A stretch of DNA of 20,034 nucleotides from Methanomassiliicoccaceae archaeon UBA113. GTDB lineage: Archaea; Thermoplasmatota; Thermoplasmata; Methanomassiliicoccales; Methanomethylophilaceae. Positions within the stretch are counted from its first letter, which is position 1. Every line of letters begins with the position of its first letter. Below, one piece after another: positions 6,996 through 14,424 of the stretch. The notes below the pieces were generated by a model. It was not told the origin of the DNA, did no database searches, and worked only from the letters and a program-made list of their open reading frames with translations. The stretch is from assembly GCA_002506175.1 (NCBI GenBank), contig DAXB01000005.1:1-20034 (forward strand). The letters are read 5' to 3'. A program made the translations under genes and the position numbers.

Positions 6996-7913
6996 ATGAA
7001 GTTCAACAGTCCAACCAAGTTCTTACCAGAGAACATAAGGTCTGCAATGGAGACGCCAGTGCCGAAGCAGAGGCCCGCGACAGCGATCTGCATTTTCAAT
7101 TTCGAATCATCCAACATAGCGGTCGATGCGATATCTTCGTACGTCTTCAGCTGTTCCGCAGTCCAGATCCACACGATTGTAGACAGGGACCTTCCGGATT
7201 GGGTCGGCGAGACCTCCGATGTCGTTATCGCATCTTATTCCGGAGACAGCCCTGAGATCGACGAGATCTATGCTCAGGCGAAGGCAAAGGGATGCAGGAT
7301 ACACTGCATAACATCCGGAGGGAACCTTAAGCGCTTATGCGAGGTCGACGGCAACAATCTCATGCTGATGCCGTCCGGATTATCCAACACCGATGCGACC
7401 GGATACGAGATGGGCATACTTGTTAACCTCTTCGAAGCCATGGGTATCGAGGGGATAAAGGACTCCATGCTGAAGGTGCTCCCCAATCTCATCGCCTACA
7501 GGGATGAGGTCTGGGGATCGGAAGACGCTTGGAAGCTGGCCGTTAAGATCAACGGCAGGATTCCTGTCATATACTGCACCGGAGAGCTCCGTGCGGTCCA
7601 CAAGAGATGGAAGATGCTCATCAACCAGGTGATCGGGAAGCTCGCATTCTCGGGAGAGCTTCCGGAGTTCGACCACAACGAGATCGTCAGTTGGACCGAG
7701 GATAGGAACAACTCCGAGTTCGTCGTCCTGATATTCAGGATCAAAACGGGCTCCGACCTGCTGGATCACATCGTATCCACCGTCACGCAGCTCCTGCCGG
7801 AGTACGGATTGGACGTTGAGGTCGTCGACCTCGATGGAGATGTCATGGAGAGGAGCATCCGCGGAATAATACTGGCCGATGCCGTCATCAACTGTCTCAA
7901 GGAGGCTGAGTGA
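6996..7913 (+). CDS. Degenerate SIS-domain PGI/PMI-family protein (subunit A)
   Basis: A 305-residue paralogue of the next gene, with the two-SIS layout of bifunctional phosphoglucose/phosphomannose isomerases (PGI/PMI). The first phosphate loop is lost (FNFESSNIAVDA at 34-45 in place of a GSMGGS-type loop). The second is partly kept (SYSGDSPEID, 80-89). Against Pyrobaculum PGI/PMI numbering as I recall it, the Arg135 site is T132, Glu203 is Q211, Thr291 is I298 and Lys298 is E305, the very last residue. The His219 site is intact as H227 in 'DHNEIVSW'. Alone it should not isomerise sugars. It overlaps nothing, and its last codons carry the GGAGG that serves the next gene, one base downstream. 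It is therefore likely made together with its paralogue and may supply the histidine in trans. Confidence 0.8.
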   Translation: MKFNSPTKFLPENIRSAMETPVPKQRPATAICIFNFESSNIAVDAISSYVFSCSAVQIHTIVDRDLPDWVGETSDVVIASYSGDSPEIDEIYAQAKAKGCRIHCITSGGNLKRLCEVDGNNLMLMPSGLSNTDATGYEMGILVNLFEAMGIEGIKDSMLKVLPNLIAYRDEVWGSEDAWKLAVKINGRIPVIYCTGELRAVHKRWKMLINQVIGKLAFSGELPEFDHNEIVSWTEDRNNSEFVVLIFRIKTGSDLLDHIVSTVTQLLPEYGLDVEVVDLDGDVMERSIRGIILADAVINCLKEAE

Positions 7914-7914
7914 C

Positions 7915-8910
7915 ATGCTCGACACACAGGCAAGGAAGAGGCTCCACGAGTTCCTTGATGATATCAGGGACAGCATCGATACCGAGGTGGACCTCGGTGA
8001 CATCAAGGTCAAGGACATATTCATGGGATCTATGGGAGGATCGGCGATCTCCGCGAATATCGTGGCAGGCTGTTGCACCCATTACATGGACATCCCCATC
8101 AGCGTCAACAGGTCGCCGATCATCCCCAGCTGGGTCGGATCGGACACGCTCGCTATAATATCGACCTACTCCGGCAACACGGAGGAGACGCTCGAGATGT
8201 ACGACAAGTGCAAGGCCGCAGGCGCACACATCGTGGTCATCACCGCAGGGGGCAAGATCAAGCCCATGGCGGAGAAGGACGGATACCCCGTGCTGCTGGT
8301 CCCGACAGGATTCCAGCCCAGGTATTCCATCGGATACATGATAGGGTACATCGCCGCGACATTCTCGTCCGTCGGATATCATGAGTTTTCCGACAGGCTC
8401 AAGGCATGCATGAGCTCCCTCGAGGCCTACAGGAACTACCTGGAGGCACCCGGATCCCTTGCGCATCTTCTCGCCTACAAGTACCGTGACTGCGTACCAG
8501 TCATCTGCACCGAGAACAAGTACAAGTCCGTCTCCCTCAGGTGGAAGGCTCAGTTCAACGAGAACTCCAAAATGATCTCGTTCGACACCGCACTCTCGGA
8601 GTTCAACTACTGCGAGGCGAACCCCTGGTCCGAGTACAAGGGGAACAGGATGAGGCTCATCGTTCTCACGGGCGAGGATGATCTTGTCGACGGAGGAAAG
8701 GTGAAGCTGGCCATCCAGAACATCGAGACTCTCGAGTTCCCGTTCGATTTAGTAGCCATCGGCGGAATAACCCATGAGGAGAGGCTTTTCCGTGCTCTGA
8801 TCCTTGGAGATTACGTCACCGTGTACATCGCGGAGCTCAAGGGAATAGATCCGGAGATCACCACGGTCATCAGCGAGCTGAAAAGAAGGATCCGCGGAGA
8901 GAATCAATAA
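7915..8910 (+). CDS. Bifunctional phosphoglucose/phosphomannose isomerase-family protein (subunit B)
   Basis: A 331-residue cytosolic SIS-domain isomerase that would interconvert fructose-6-P with glucose-6-P and/or mannose-6-P. It has GSMGGSAIS (38-46), STYSGNTEET (83-92), GFQPRYSIGY (132-141, Arg equivalent to Arg135), NENSK (215-219, base Glu216) and 'YVTVYIAELK' (Thr302 and Lys309, spaced by seven as in Thr291/Lys298 of the Pyrobaculum enzyme). The expected histidine, 16 residues after the Glu, is Tyr232 ('NYCEANPW' where the family has NHNE-type sequence). The ATG at 7915 has GGAGG at 7901-7905 and follows the previous stop by one base; the longer reading from 7879 overlaps that gene. 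The mutase follows, so hexose-6-P to hexose-1-P is the likely local pathway. Confidence 0.87.
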   Translation: MLDTQARKRLHEFLDDIRDSIDTEVDLGDIKVKDIFMGSMGGSAISANIVAGCCTHYMDIPISVNRSPIIPSWVGSDTLAIISTYSGNTEETLEMYDKCKAAGAHIVVITAGGKIKPMAEKDGYPVLLVPTGFQPRYSIGYMIGYIAATFSSVGYHEFSDRLKACMSSLEAYRNYLEAPGSLAHLLAYKYRDCVPVICTENKYKSVSLRWKAQFNENSKMISFDTALSEFNYCEANPWSEYKGNRMRLIVLTGEDDLVDGGKVKLAIQNIETLEFPFDLVAIGGITHEERLFRALILGDYVTVYIAELKGIDPEITTVISELKRRIRGENQ

Positions 8911-8912
8911 TT

Positions 8913-8942
8913 ATGTCGAATGCGAGTACCGCCTCGATATAA
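8913..8942 (+). other. Nine-codon mini-ORF abutting the mutase start
   Basis: ATG TCG AAT GCG AGT ACC GCC TCG ATA TAA fills the gap between the isomerase stop (8908-8910) and the mutase ATG (8943), ending exactly one base before that ATG. The mutase itself has no ribosome binding site, so a terminating ribosome could re-initiate. It may equally be chance. Confidence 0.2.
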
Positions 8943-10295
8943 ATGAAGATGTTCGGAACGAACGGAATACGCGGTGTTGCAAACGAGTACCTGAACTGCG
9001 AGCTTTCTGTCAATGTAGGCAGGGCTATAGCATATGTCCTCGGCCCCGGACCCATAGCCATAGCGAAGGATACCCGTGTTTCGTCCGATATGATAGTCAG
9101 TTCCGTTTCAGCTGGTCTGATGTCCATGGGGGTCAGTGTCATCGACCTCGGAATGGTTCCCACTCCGGCGCTTCAGTACTATGTCAAGACTCATGACGAT
9201 GTTACCGCGGGAGTTATGATTACGGCTTCTCACAACCCGCCGGAGTTCAACGGAATCAAATGTGTATCGTCGGATGGTACGGAATGCTCCCCCGAAGAGG
9301 AGGGTGCGATCGAGGATGCGTATGAGATGGGCATGAAGACGGTTGAATGGCCGAAGATTGCGAGTATGACCCATGTCTCCGATGCCGGCGAGAGATACAT
9401 CGATTCCGTCCTGGCCAAAGTGGATGCAGAGGCTATCAGGAAAGCGGGCCTCAAGGTCTGTCTGGATTGCGCCAACGGTGCATCTGTGTACACATCTCCC
9501 ATGCTGATGAAGAAGCTCGGTGTCGAGACGATAGTCCTCAACGGCGAGCCTGACGGAATGTTCCCCGGCCATTACAGCGAGCCTGTCGAGAGCAATCTGG
9601 AAGGTCTCAAGGAGGCCGTGAAGAAATACGGTGCGGACCTGGGAATCGCTCATGACGGGGACGCAGACAGGTGCGTCTTCGTAAGCAACACCGGGATGTA
9701 CATGCCTGGAGATGTCGGTTTGGCATTGCTCTCCATATCCTGTCTCCAGAGCGGAAAGGGAAGCAGTGAGGTAGTTTCGACCGTAGCGCTGTCCAGCATG
9801 GTGGAGGATGCGGTCATCAACGCAGGGGGATTCATGGTCCGTACTGCGGTGGGGTCTCCGCTTGTCGCAAGAAGGATGATCAAGGACGGATCGCTCGTCG
9901 GAGGGGAGGACAACGGGGGAATAATCTTCGCTGACCACCAGTTCTGCCGTGACGGTGCGATGGCCGCTGCCAGGATGCTCGAGTTCATTGTCAGGAACGG
10001 ACCTGTGCAGAAACAGGTCGATGCTCTTCCGAAGTATACTACAATAAAGACCGCGACGCACTGTGACGATGACAAGAAGGAGATGCTCATAGACAAGGTC
10101 GCAGCGCTCCATCAGTCGGAGAAGATCGACCGTACGGATGGACTCAAGATCATTTTCGACAACGGATGGGTTCTTCTCCGTCCATCTGGAACCGAGCCCA
10201 AGTTCAGGATCTATTCGGAATCGAAGGATCCGGAAGTGGCCAAGAGCAGGTCGGAGCAGTTCATGTCAGAGGTCGCCTTGATACTCGGACAGTGA
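8943..10295 (+). CDS. Alpha-D-phosphohexomutase (phosphomannomutase / phosphoglucosamine mutase)
   Basis: A 450-residue four-domain mutase that moves phosphate between C6 and C1 of a hexose or hexosamine. It starts MKMFGTNGIRG, has the phosphoserine loop TASHNPP (94-100, Ser96), the metal loop DGDADR (238-243), the sugar-recognition loop GGEDNGG near residue 320, and the phosphate-binding RPSGTEPKFRIY at the C-terminus. The ENGG-type sugar loop is common in archaeal GlmM/PMM enzymes, so glucosamine-, mannose- or glucose-phosphate activity are all possible. The position right after the PGI/PMI pair favours mannose or glucose. No Shine-Dalgarno precedes the ATG at 8943; translation probably depends on coupling to upstream genes or the mini-ORF. 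A second ATG is at 8949. Confidence 0.88.
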   Translation: MKMFGTNGIRGVANEYLNCELSVNVGRAIAYVLGPGPIAIAKDTRVSSDMIVSSVSAGLMSMGVSVIDLGMVPTPALQYYVKTHDDVTAGVMITASHNPPEFNGIKCVSSDGTECSPEEEGAIEDAYEMGMKTVEWPKIASMTHVSDAGERYIDSVLAKVDAEAIRKAGLKVCLDCANGASVYTSPMLMKKLGVETIVLNGEPDGMFPGHYSEPVESNLEGLKEAVKKYGADLGIAHDGDADRCVFVSNTGMYMPGDVGLALLSISCLQSGKGSSEVVSTVALSSMVEDAVINAGGFMVRTAVGSPLVARRMIKDGSLVGGEDNGGIIFADHQFCRDGAMAAARMLEFIVRNGPVQKQVDALPKYTTIKTATHCDDDKKEMLIDKVAALHQSEKIDRTDGLKIIFDNGWVLLRPSGTEPKFRIYSESKDPEVAKSRSEQFMSEVALILGQ

Positions 10296-10306
10296 CCGAT
10301 GAAAAC

Positions 10307-10327
10307 ATCCGGCGGACTCCGCCGGAT
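10307..10327. terminator. Perfect 9-bp hairpin between convergent genes
   Basis: ATCCGGCGG (10307-10315) and CCGCCGGAT (10319-10327) form a nine-pair stem with a three-base loop, 11 bases past the mutase stop and 25 bases past the acyltransferase stop on the other strand. Read on the minus strand it is followed by GTTTTC, so it suits the minus operon better; on the plus strand only TTGTC follows. It may serve both. Confidence 0.55.
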
Positions 10328-10352
10328 TGTCAAAACCTTCAATCGAAAGATC

Positions 10353-11507
10353 TTACAGGTCGTCATCCGATTTCTTCGAAGAGACTATCCTCTGTTTGAC
10401 CGTTGTCAAGAGTTTTGATGTCATTATGCAGAGGAATACGACGATGACTGCCACAACAAGGGATTCTCCGACACTGTCGAACGGAATCCTGGAGTCTATG
10501 GTCTGGGTGTGGAATTGCATCGATATTATCTTCGCATAGAACATGTGGAATAGGAATATGATCATGGTCTGGCTGCCGATGAATATCAGCAGGTTCGAAA
10601 GCTTCGGTATCTTCGCGAGTCCGGAGGCTATGACGGCTATCACATAACTGCACAGGACTGTGGAGGCCACGTATGTGTAGGCTGACCATCCTCCGTAATC
10701 TCCGAACGTCGAATGTGCGAAGCTCATCCTTGTCGGGAACAAACATATCAGGACAATCGATATGATCAGGACCGAGGCAAGTACGATCCAGTATTTCTTC
10801 TTCCTGAATCCCGAGTCGATGAACTCGATGACTCCGTGCTTCTTAGCGTAGAGGCCGAGGACCATGAATCCAGCAGCCATGGGCACATTCTGTATGAACC
10901 ATGGCAGCCTGAACGGTATGAACTCCCTCATCAAGAACGTCAGGGATGTGAGTATAAACACAGAGATCAGCGCTGTCTTCCAATTCTTGGTCGAACGTTC
11001 GGCGATGGCATAGAAGATCAGGAATGCGAAGAGCATGATCTCCAGGAAGTAGTACGCATGGGATATTTCGTATGTAGCTACCGGGGGGAGATACGGGAAT
11101 TCGCTGTAATCGGTGAATGTTCCGACCCCGATGAGGACCTTGCCTATGTCGGTGAGCATCTGTCCTGCCGTTACGTTGTAGCCGTACGCCCACTGAATCC
11201 CGGCCAGGATGATTGTGAGGACCACGGTGCACACAATGAATGCGGTACCGATCTGGATGACACGTCTCTTTACATTGTTCAGATATCCGCGCGGTTTGTA
11301 GCAGTAACCGGATATCACGAAGAACAGGATGAGCGCGGAGTACAGGTATTCGATGAAGAATGTCGAGTTGAAACCGGTACCCGTCCCCGTCGTATCGTTG
11401 CTTACCGCGGCGGCCGAGCTCAGATGAACTATGACGACGGCTATTATCACCAGACCCTTGATCATATCGAGGGTTCTGTTCCTCTCCGAACCGATACCGT
11501 CTGTCAT
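10353..11507 (-). CDS. Acyltransferase family 3 (OafA-like) membrane protein
   Basis: A 384-residue polytopic membrane protein with about ten helices. The N-terminal 'RNRTLDMIKGLVIIAVVIVHL' carries the Arg and His spaced by about 16 residues that mark acyltransferase-3 proteins, followed by 'LILFFVISGYCYKPRGYL', the second signature (FFxxSGY). Such enzymes O-acylate (usually acetylate) glycans from acyl-CoA across the membrane. The frame opens at a TTG (11528), but the ATG at 11505-11507 is preceded by GCAGGAGG at an 8-base spacing and is preferred. It lies 50 bases after GtrA as the last gene of the minus operon. A cytosolic basic tail (VKQRIVSSKKSDDDL) ends the protein. Likely role: acyl decoration of the glycan built by its neighbours. 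Confidence 0.85.
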   Translation of the reverse strand: MTDGIGSERNRTLDMIKGLVIIAVVIVHLSSAAAVSNDTTGTGTGFNSTFFIEYLYSALILFFVISGYCYKPRGYLNNVKRRVIQIGTAFIVCTVVLTIILAGIQWAYGYNVTAGQMLTDIGKVLIGVGTFTDYSEFPYLPPVATYEISHAYYFLEIMLFAFLIFYAIAERSTKNWKTALISVFILTSLTFLMREFIPFRLPWFIQNVPMAAGFMVLGLYAKKHGVIEFIDSGFRKKKYWIVLASVLIISIVLICLFPTRMSFAHSTFGDYGGWSAYTYVASTVLCSYVIAVIASGLAKIPKLSNLLIFIGSQTMIIFLFHMFYAKIISMQFHTQTIDSRIPFDSVGESLVVAVIVVFLCIMTSKLLTTVKQRIVSSKKSDDDL

Positions 11508-11557
11508 GGTCCGTTCCTCCTGCGTCAATTATCTTTGCAGACGACCTACGAAGGAGG

Positions 11558-11992
11558 TCATTCCGTCTTCTTTTTGAAGATCATGTATTTGCTGAAGATC
11601 CAGTTCAACGCGATCTCGATGATGCTGACGATGATCTTGGCTAGCAGACCCTCGGTTCCGAGGATCGTCTGGTTCAATCCAACCGCAAGCAGTATCGGGA
11701 ACAGGATCCATGCGATGACCCCGGTGAATATTCTCGCACCGACGAACATCGACAGCTCCTTGGCGATGGTAACGTTCTCCAGCGATTTGCTCTCGAACAC
11801 GAACCACTTGTTGACGACGAATGCGAAGGATACTCCGCAGATCCAAGACAGAATGTTGCTGACGTTCAGCTCCAGACCTATCCAGACGAAGACAGCATAC
11901 GTGAACCATGTGACGAGTGTTGTGAAACCGCCGCATATGACGTACAGGACAGCCTCCCTGTACTTCGTCAACATATCATTGATGAATCCCAT
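11558..11992 (-). CDS. GtrA-family membrane protein
   Basis: A 144-residue protein with four hydrophobic helices and the GtrA hallmarks: 'YVICGGFTTLVTWFTYAVFV' near the start, 'WICGVSFAFVVNKWFVFESK' (the conserved N-K-x-[WF]-x-F) and a matching 'ALNWIFSKYMIFKKKTE' at the C-terminus. GtrA proteins are thought to help move polyprenyl-phosphate-linked sugars across the membrane, working with a GT2 synthase (GtrB/DPM type) and a GT-C transferase. Both partner types are in this window. The start at 11992 lies 17 bases inside the end of the upstream GT-C gene, so translation is coupled. Confidence 0.9.
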   Translation of the reverse strand: MGFINDMLTKYREAVLYVICGGFTTLVTWFTYAVFVWIGLELNVSNILSWICGVSFAFVVNKWFVFESKSLENVTIAKELSMFVGARIFTGVIAWILFPILLAVGLNQTILGTEGLLAKIIVSIIEIALNWIFSKYMIFKKKTE

Positions 11993-13313
11993 TGTATCCG
12001 CATTCTTCCTTAACAGTTAATAAGGTTTTGAACGCGTGATATAGGGCGATCAGGATTCCGGCGTACTGTATGGTTCCGCCGATGTATGCCATGAGATTGG
12101 CCACAGTCATACCCATTACCCTGGTGTCGAACCACGTGTATATCTGCATCCAGGTGTCGAACGGGAGGAGGTCAGTGTACATTGTAATCGATGTCAGCGA
12201 CATTGCATTCGAGGAGAGGCTGAATATCGTGGTCCCGACCATCAGGATGTACATCGGTGTTCTGAACCTGCGGTCCGTGACGAATGCGGTCATTATCAGG
12301 AAAGGTGTCAGAAGAAGAACATACGTGGGCGTGCTGGGGTAGATGAATAGGATTAGGATTCCTATGAATGAAGACCATACGAAGGATCTGTCCAGGTTTT
12401 TGTGGTCGGTCTTCAGGAACCTGTATGCGATGAATATCTCCAATATCAGTATCAGGACATAGGCGATCGGTGCCGCGTAGTGTTCGATATCCCCTATTAC
12501 AGTGGTCGATGTGGTCACCCTAGAGGTGATGAATGAGAAGCAGTCCCCTAACTGGCCTGCAGCAATCTGAGGTGCAAGGATGATAAGGGCCATGATTCCG
12601 AAACCCAGGGCGGCTTTTACCATCCTTCCGATGTAATCCCCGTTCCTGTGTTTCGCGACAATGTATGCTATGAAGATGAAGAACAGGAATACCGGGAAGA
12701 ACTTCAGGAGGAATGCGGTGCTGAACACTGCTCCGGCCAGGAATTCATGGTCTTTGACGAGGAGCATTATGCAAAGCATCGTCAGGAGGGCCGATATGCA
12801 GTCGAACATGCCTCCTACGGCTCCGACTGTGATCACGAACGGGCAGAGGAGCCATATCGCCGCACATATCTTCGCTTTTTTCGCATCCCCGTATATGTCG
12901 CAGACGAATCTGTATAGCACATACCCGGTCAGCACGTCGAACACAGCGATCAGTGTGGTGACTGCTATGTTGAACTGCACGGTGGTCACGAAGGCCAGAT
13001 GCGGGAAGATCGGATCGGCCGCCGCTTCTGTGAAAATGAGCTCTGGGAACCTCTCGGCCAGCACGTCTATTCCCAGCACCTCCGTGAACTGCGCGAAGAT
13101 CCCAAGGATGTATCCCCATACGGGAGTGTAATTGTATCCAGTGACGTCGTAGAGTCCATTTCCAGCTTCGATGTTGGATATAATCAGCGCCCATGAGAAG
13201 ACATCGTAGTTGTAAGAAAGCAGGGTGCCTATTGCGAATCTAGCGGCGAGTCCTACTGCTAACGCTATGATGATTCCCTTGCACAGGAATGATCTGGAAT
13301 CATCGAACAACAT
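11976..13313 (-). CDS. Polytopic GT-C membrane glycosyltransferase
   Basis: A 445-residue protein with about ten membrane helices. After the first helix comes 'SYNYDVFSWALIISNIEAGNGLY', an acidic first loop where GT-C enzymes place the catalytic Asp, and 'GYNYTPVWGYILG' in the position of the YPP motif of DUF2029/GT87 proteins. 'VGAVGGMFDCISALLTML' and 'AFLLKFFPVFLFFIF' resemble helices of archaeal and PIG-M-like mannosyltransferases. The frame extends to 13595, but the first 94 residues of that reading are Arg/His-rich read-through of the gene upstream. The ATG at 13311-13313 shares one base with the stop of that gene. It probably transfers a sugar from a polyprenyl-phosphate donor outside the cell; donor and acceptor are unknown. 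Confidence 0.78.
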   Translation of the reverse strand: MLFDDSRSFLCKGIIIALAVGLAARFAIGTLLSYNYDVFSWALIISNIEAGNGLYDVTGYNYTPVWGYILGIFAQFTEVLGIDVLAERFPELIFTEAAADPIFPHLAFVTTVQFNIAVTTLIAVFDVLTGYVLYRFVCDIYGDAKKAKICAAIWLLCPFVITVGAVGGMFDCISALLTMLCIMLLVKDHEFLAGAVFSTAFLLKFFPVFLFFIFIAYIVAKHRNGDYIGRMVKAALGFGIMALIILAPQIAAGQLGDCFSFITSRVTTSTTVIGDIEHYAAPIAYVLILILEIFIAYRFLKTDHKNLDRSFVWSSFIGILILFIYPSTPTYVLLLTPFLIMTAFVTDRRFRTPMYILMVGTTIFSLSSNAMSLTSITMYTDLLPFDTWMQIYTWFDTRVMGMTVANLMAYIGGTIQYAGILIALYHAFKTLLTVKEECGYNGIHQ

Positions 13314-14314
13314 CAGACCGCCTCGTGGAGTTCGGCATAGACCGTGAGGTCCCCGCCAATGTATACATATACCGATCCGCCACGGGTGATTTCGGTCACA
13401 GTTTTTCCCGAGACGGTTCCGGTGCGGTGGTCGATTATATTCGTCAGCGGGGACAGCCCTGATGCCACGATTTGGGCCAGGTCTATGCGTTGATAGTCGG
13501 AGTAATCCCCTCCGATGATGCATACTGTGCCGTTGCCGACGGATACTATGCATGAGCTGGAACGCAGTCCGTCCGTGAATCCGAAGCCGAGGCACTGTGT
13601 TCCCTCGGGGAGCTTGGATGCGATCACGGAGTAGCGCGTATCGTTGCTTATCAGAGAGTATGCCTTGCCTATCCTATTATCGATCCTGGAATACGATTCG
13701 GTTCTCTCCGAGTCGATGCATTCGCTTCCCAGGAACAGCGATGTACCGTTCGGGACTTCTGTCACGCTTCCGTTGTCATGGGCGATGTATTTCCCGAGCA
13801 CGTTGCCGGCCCAGTACAGTCTTCCACCGGATTCTATCCATCTGATGACGGGTGAGTCGGATGTGCCGTTGTAAACGGTGTCCGGAAGTGCACCGGATAA
13901 GGATATCAGGGCTATGCCGTTGCCATCTCCGGATAAGATCCCGGCAGCTTCTTCCGCATTGATTATCGATACGTTCGTGATGCTTCTGACATTCAGGGTC
14001 TTGACCAGTTGCTTCACATAGCTCTCTTCGGTCAGTTCGCGTGCCCCAACCGCTACAGATACCGTTTCGTGTGCGGAACCGTATCTCTCGTCGTAATAGA
14101 TGTAGACTGCCGACGGAGAATCCATGGATCCGGCGGTGACGACCACGTCGTAGCAGTGCGCTCCCCTGCTGGTGATCTCGCAAAGCTGTCCGTCATCCGA
14201 TATGGATGAGGAGTAATTGTCGTGACTGTATGTGAGGATGAGGGCTTCGCCGATGACCACCACTAGCAGGATGAATGCCACTGTTGCAATCGTAACCGAC
14301 AATCCGACTTTCAT
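13313..14314 (-). CDS. Membrane-anchored exoprotein of unknown function with seven N-glycosylation sequons
   Basis: I do not recognise a family. The 333-residue product has one N-terminal hydrophobic helix (about residues 5-29) and then no further membrane segment, so it should face outward on an uncleaved anchor. It has seven N-x-S/T sequons (N33, N114, N149, N181, N189, N224, N261) and six cysteines. A central part, 'GIALISLSGALPDTVYNG' then 'IRWIESGGRLYWAGNVLGKYIA', resembles the class I glutamine-amidotransferase-like or ThuA-like fold (strand, loop, 'ESGG' helix start), but no catalytic Cys is evident at a nucleophile elbow. It is first in the operon with GT-C, GtrA and acyltransferase genes, overlapping the GT-C start by one base. 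It may be a substrate or partner of that machinery (inference). Confidence 0.75.
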   Translation of the reverse strand: MKVGLSVTIATVAFILLVVVIGEALILTYSHDNYSSSISDDGQLCEITSRGAHCYDVVVTAGSMDSPSAVYIYYDERYGSAHETVSVAVGARELTEESYVKQLVKTLNVRSITNVSIINAEEAAGILSGDGNGIALISLSGALPDTVYNGTSDSPVIRWIESGGRLYWAGNVLGKYIAHDNGSVTEVPNGTSLFLGSECIDSERTESYSRIDNRIGKAYSLISNDTRYSVIASKLPEGTQCLGFGFTDGLRSSSCIVSVGNGTVCIIGGDYSDYQRIDLAQIVASGLSPLTNIIDHRTGTVSGKTVTEITRGGSVYVYIGGDLTVYAELHEAV

Positions 14315-14330
14315 GGGAACACACAGGCAT

Positions 14331-14340
14331 CTATACTTTT
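14331..14340 (-). promoter_or_regulatory. TATA box for the exoprotein / GT-C / GtrA / acyltransferase operon
   Basis: On the minus strand AAAAGTATAG is centred 22 bases before the ATG at 14314, which has no Shine-Dalgarno site. The spacing fits a leaderless transcript starting at or near the ATG. Confidence 0.45.
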
Positions 14341-14343
14341 CTG

Positions 14344-14366
14344 GGAATGCCGGATGTCATTCCGGC
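14344..14366. repeat. Overlapping dyads upstream of the operon TATA box
   Basis: Two interlocked inverted repeats share these 23 bases: GGAATG (14344-14349) with CATTCC (14358-14363), and GCCGGA (14349-14354) with TCCGGC (14361-14366). They lie just upstream of the TATA-like element at 14331-14340 on the minus strand, where an archaeal regulator could bind. A hairpin or second terminator for the gene to the right is an alternative. Confidence 0.4.
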
Positions 14367-14387
14367 TGTTTGCTCTCAGATTTGGTT

Positions 14388-14415
14388 CAAATCAAAGAAA
14401 TGCCCCCGAAGGGGC
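14388..14415 (-). terminator. UUCG-tetraloop terminator of ilvE
   Basis: Read on the minus strand, GCCCC-TTCG-GGGGC (14415-14402) forms a five-pair stem closed by the very stable C(UUCG)G loop, followed by the T-rich ATTTCTTTGATTT. It begins ten bases after the aminotransferase stop, so it has both the place and the form of its terminator. Confidence 0.65.
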
Positions 14416-14424
14416 TGAAAGGTT

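Noticed and set aside
9108..10112. 334-codon minus-strand frame opposite the phosphohexomutase
   Set aside because: It is an antisense shadow of a fully typical mutase with all catalytic motifs, and has a composition unlike a real protein.
10713..12020. 435-codon open frame on the plus strand opposite the acyltransferase and GtrA genes
   Set aside because: It is His/Asp/Glu/Arg-rich, matches no family, and lies antisense to two well-recognised membrane-protein genes; such long antisense frames follow from codon bias.
13314..13595. 94-residue N-terminal extension of the GT-C gene
   Set aside because: It reads the end of the exoprotein gene in another frame, is Arg/His-rich, and the ATG at 13313 with stop-start overlap gives a normal membrane-protein start.
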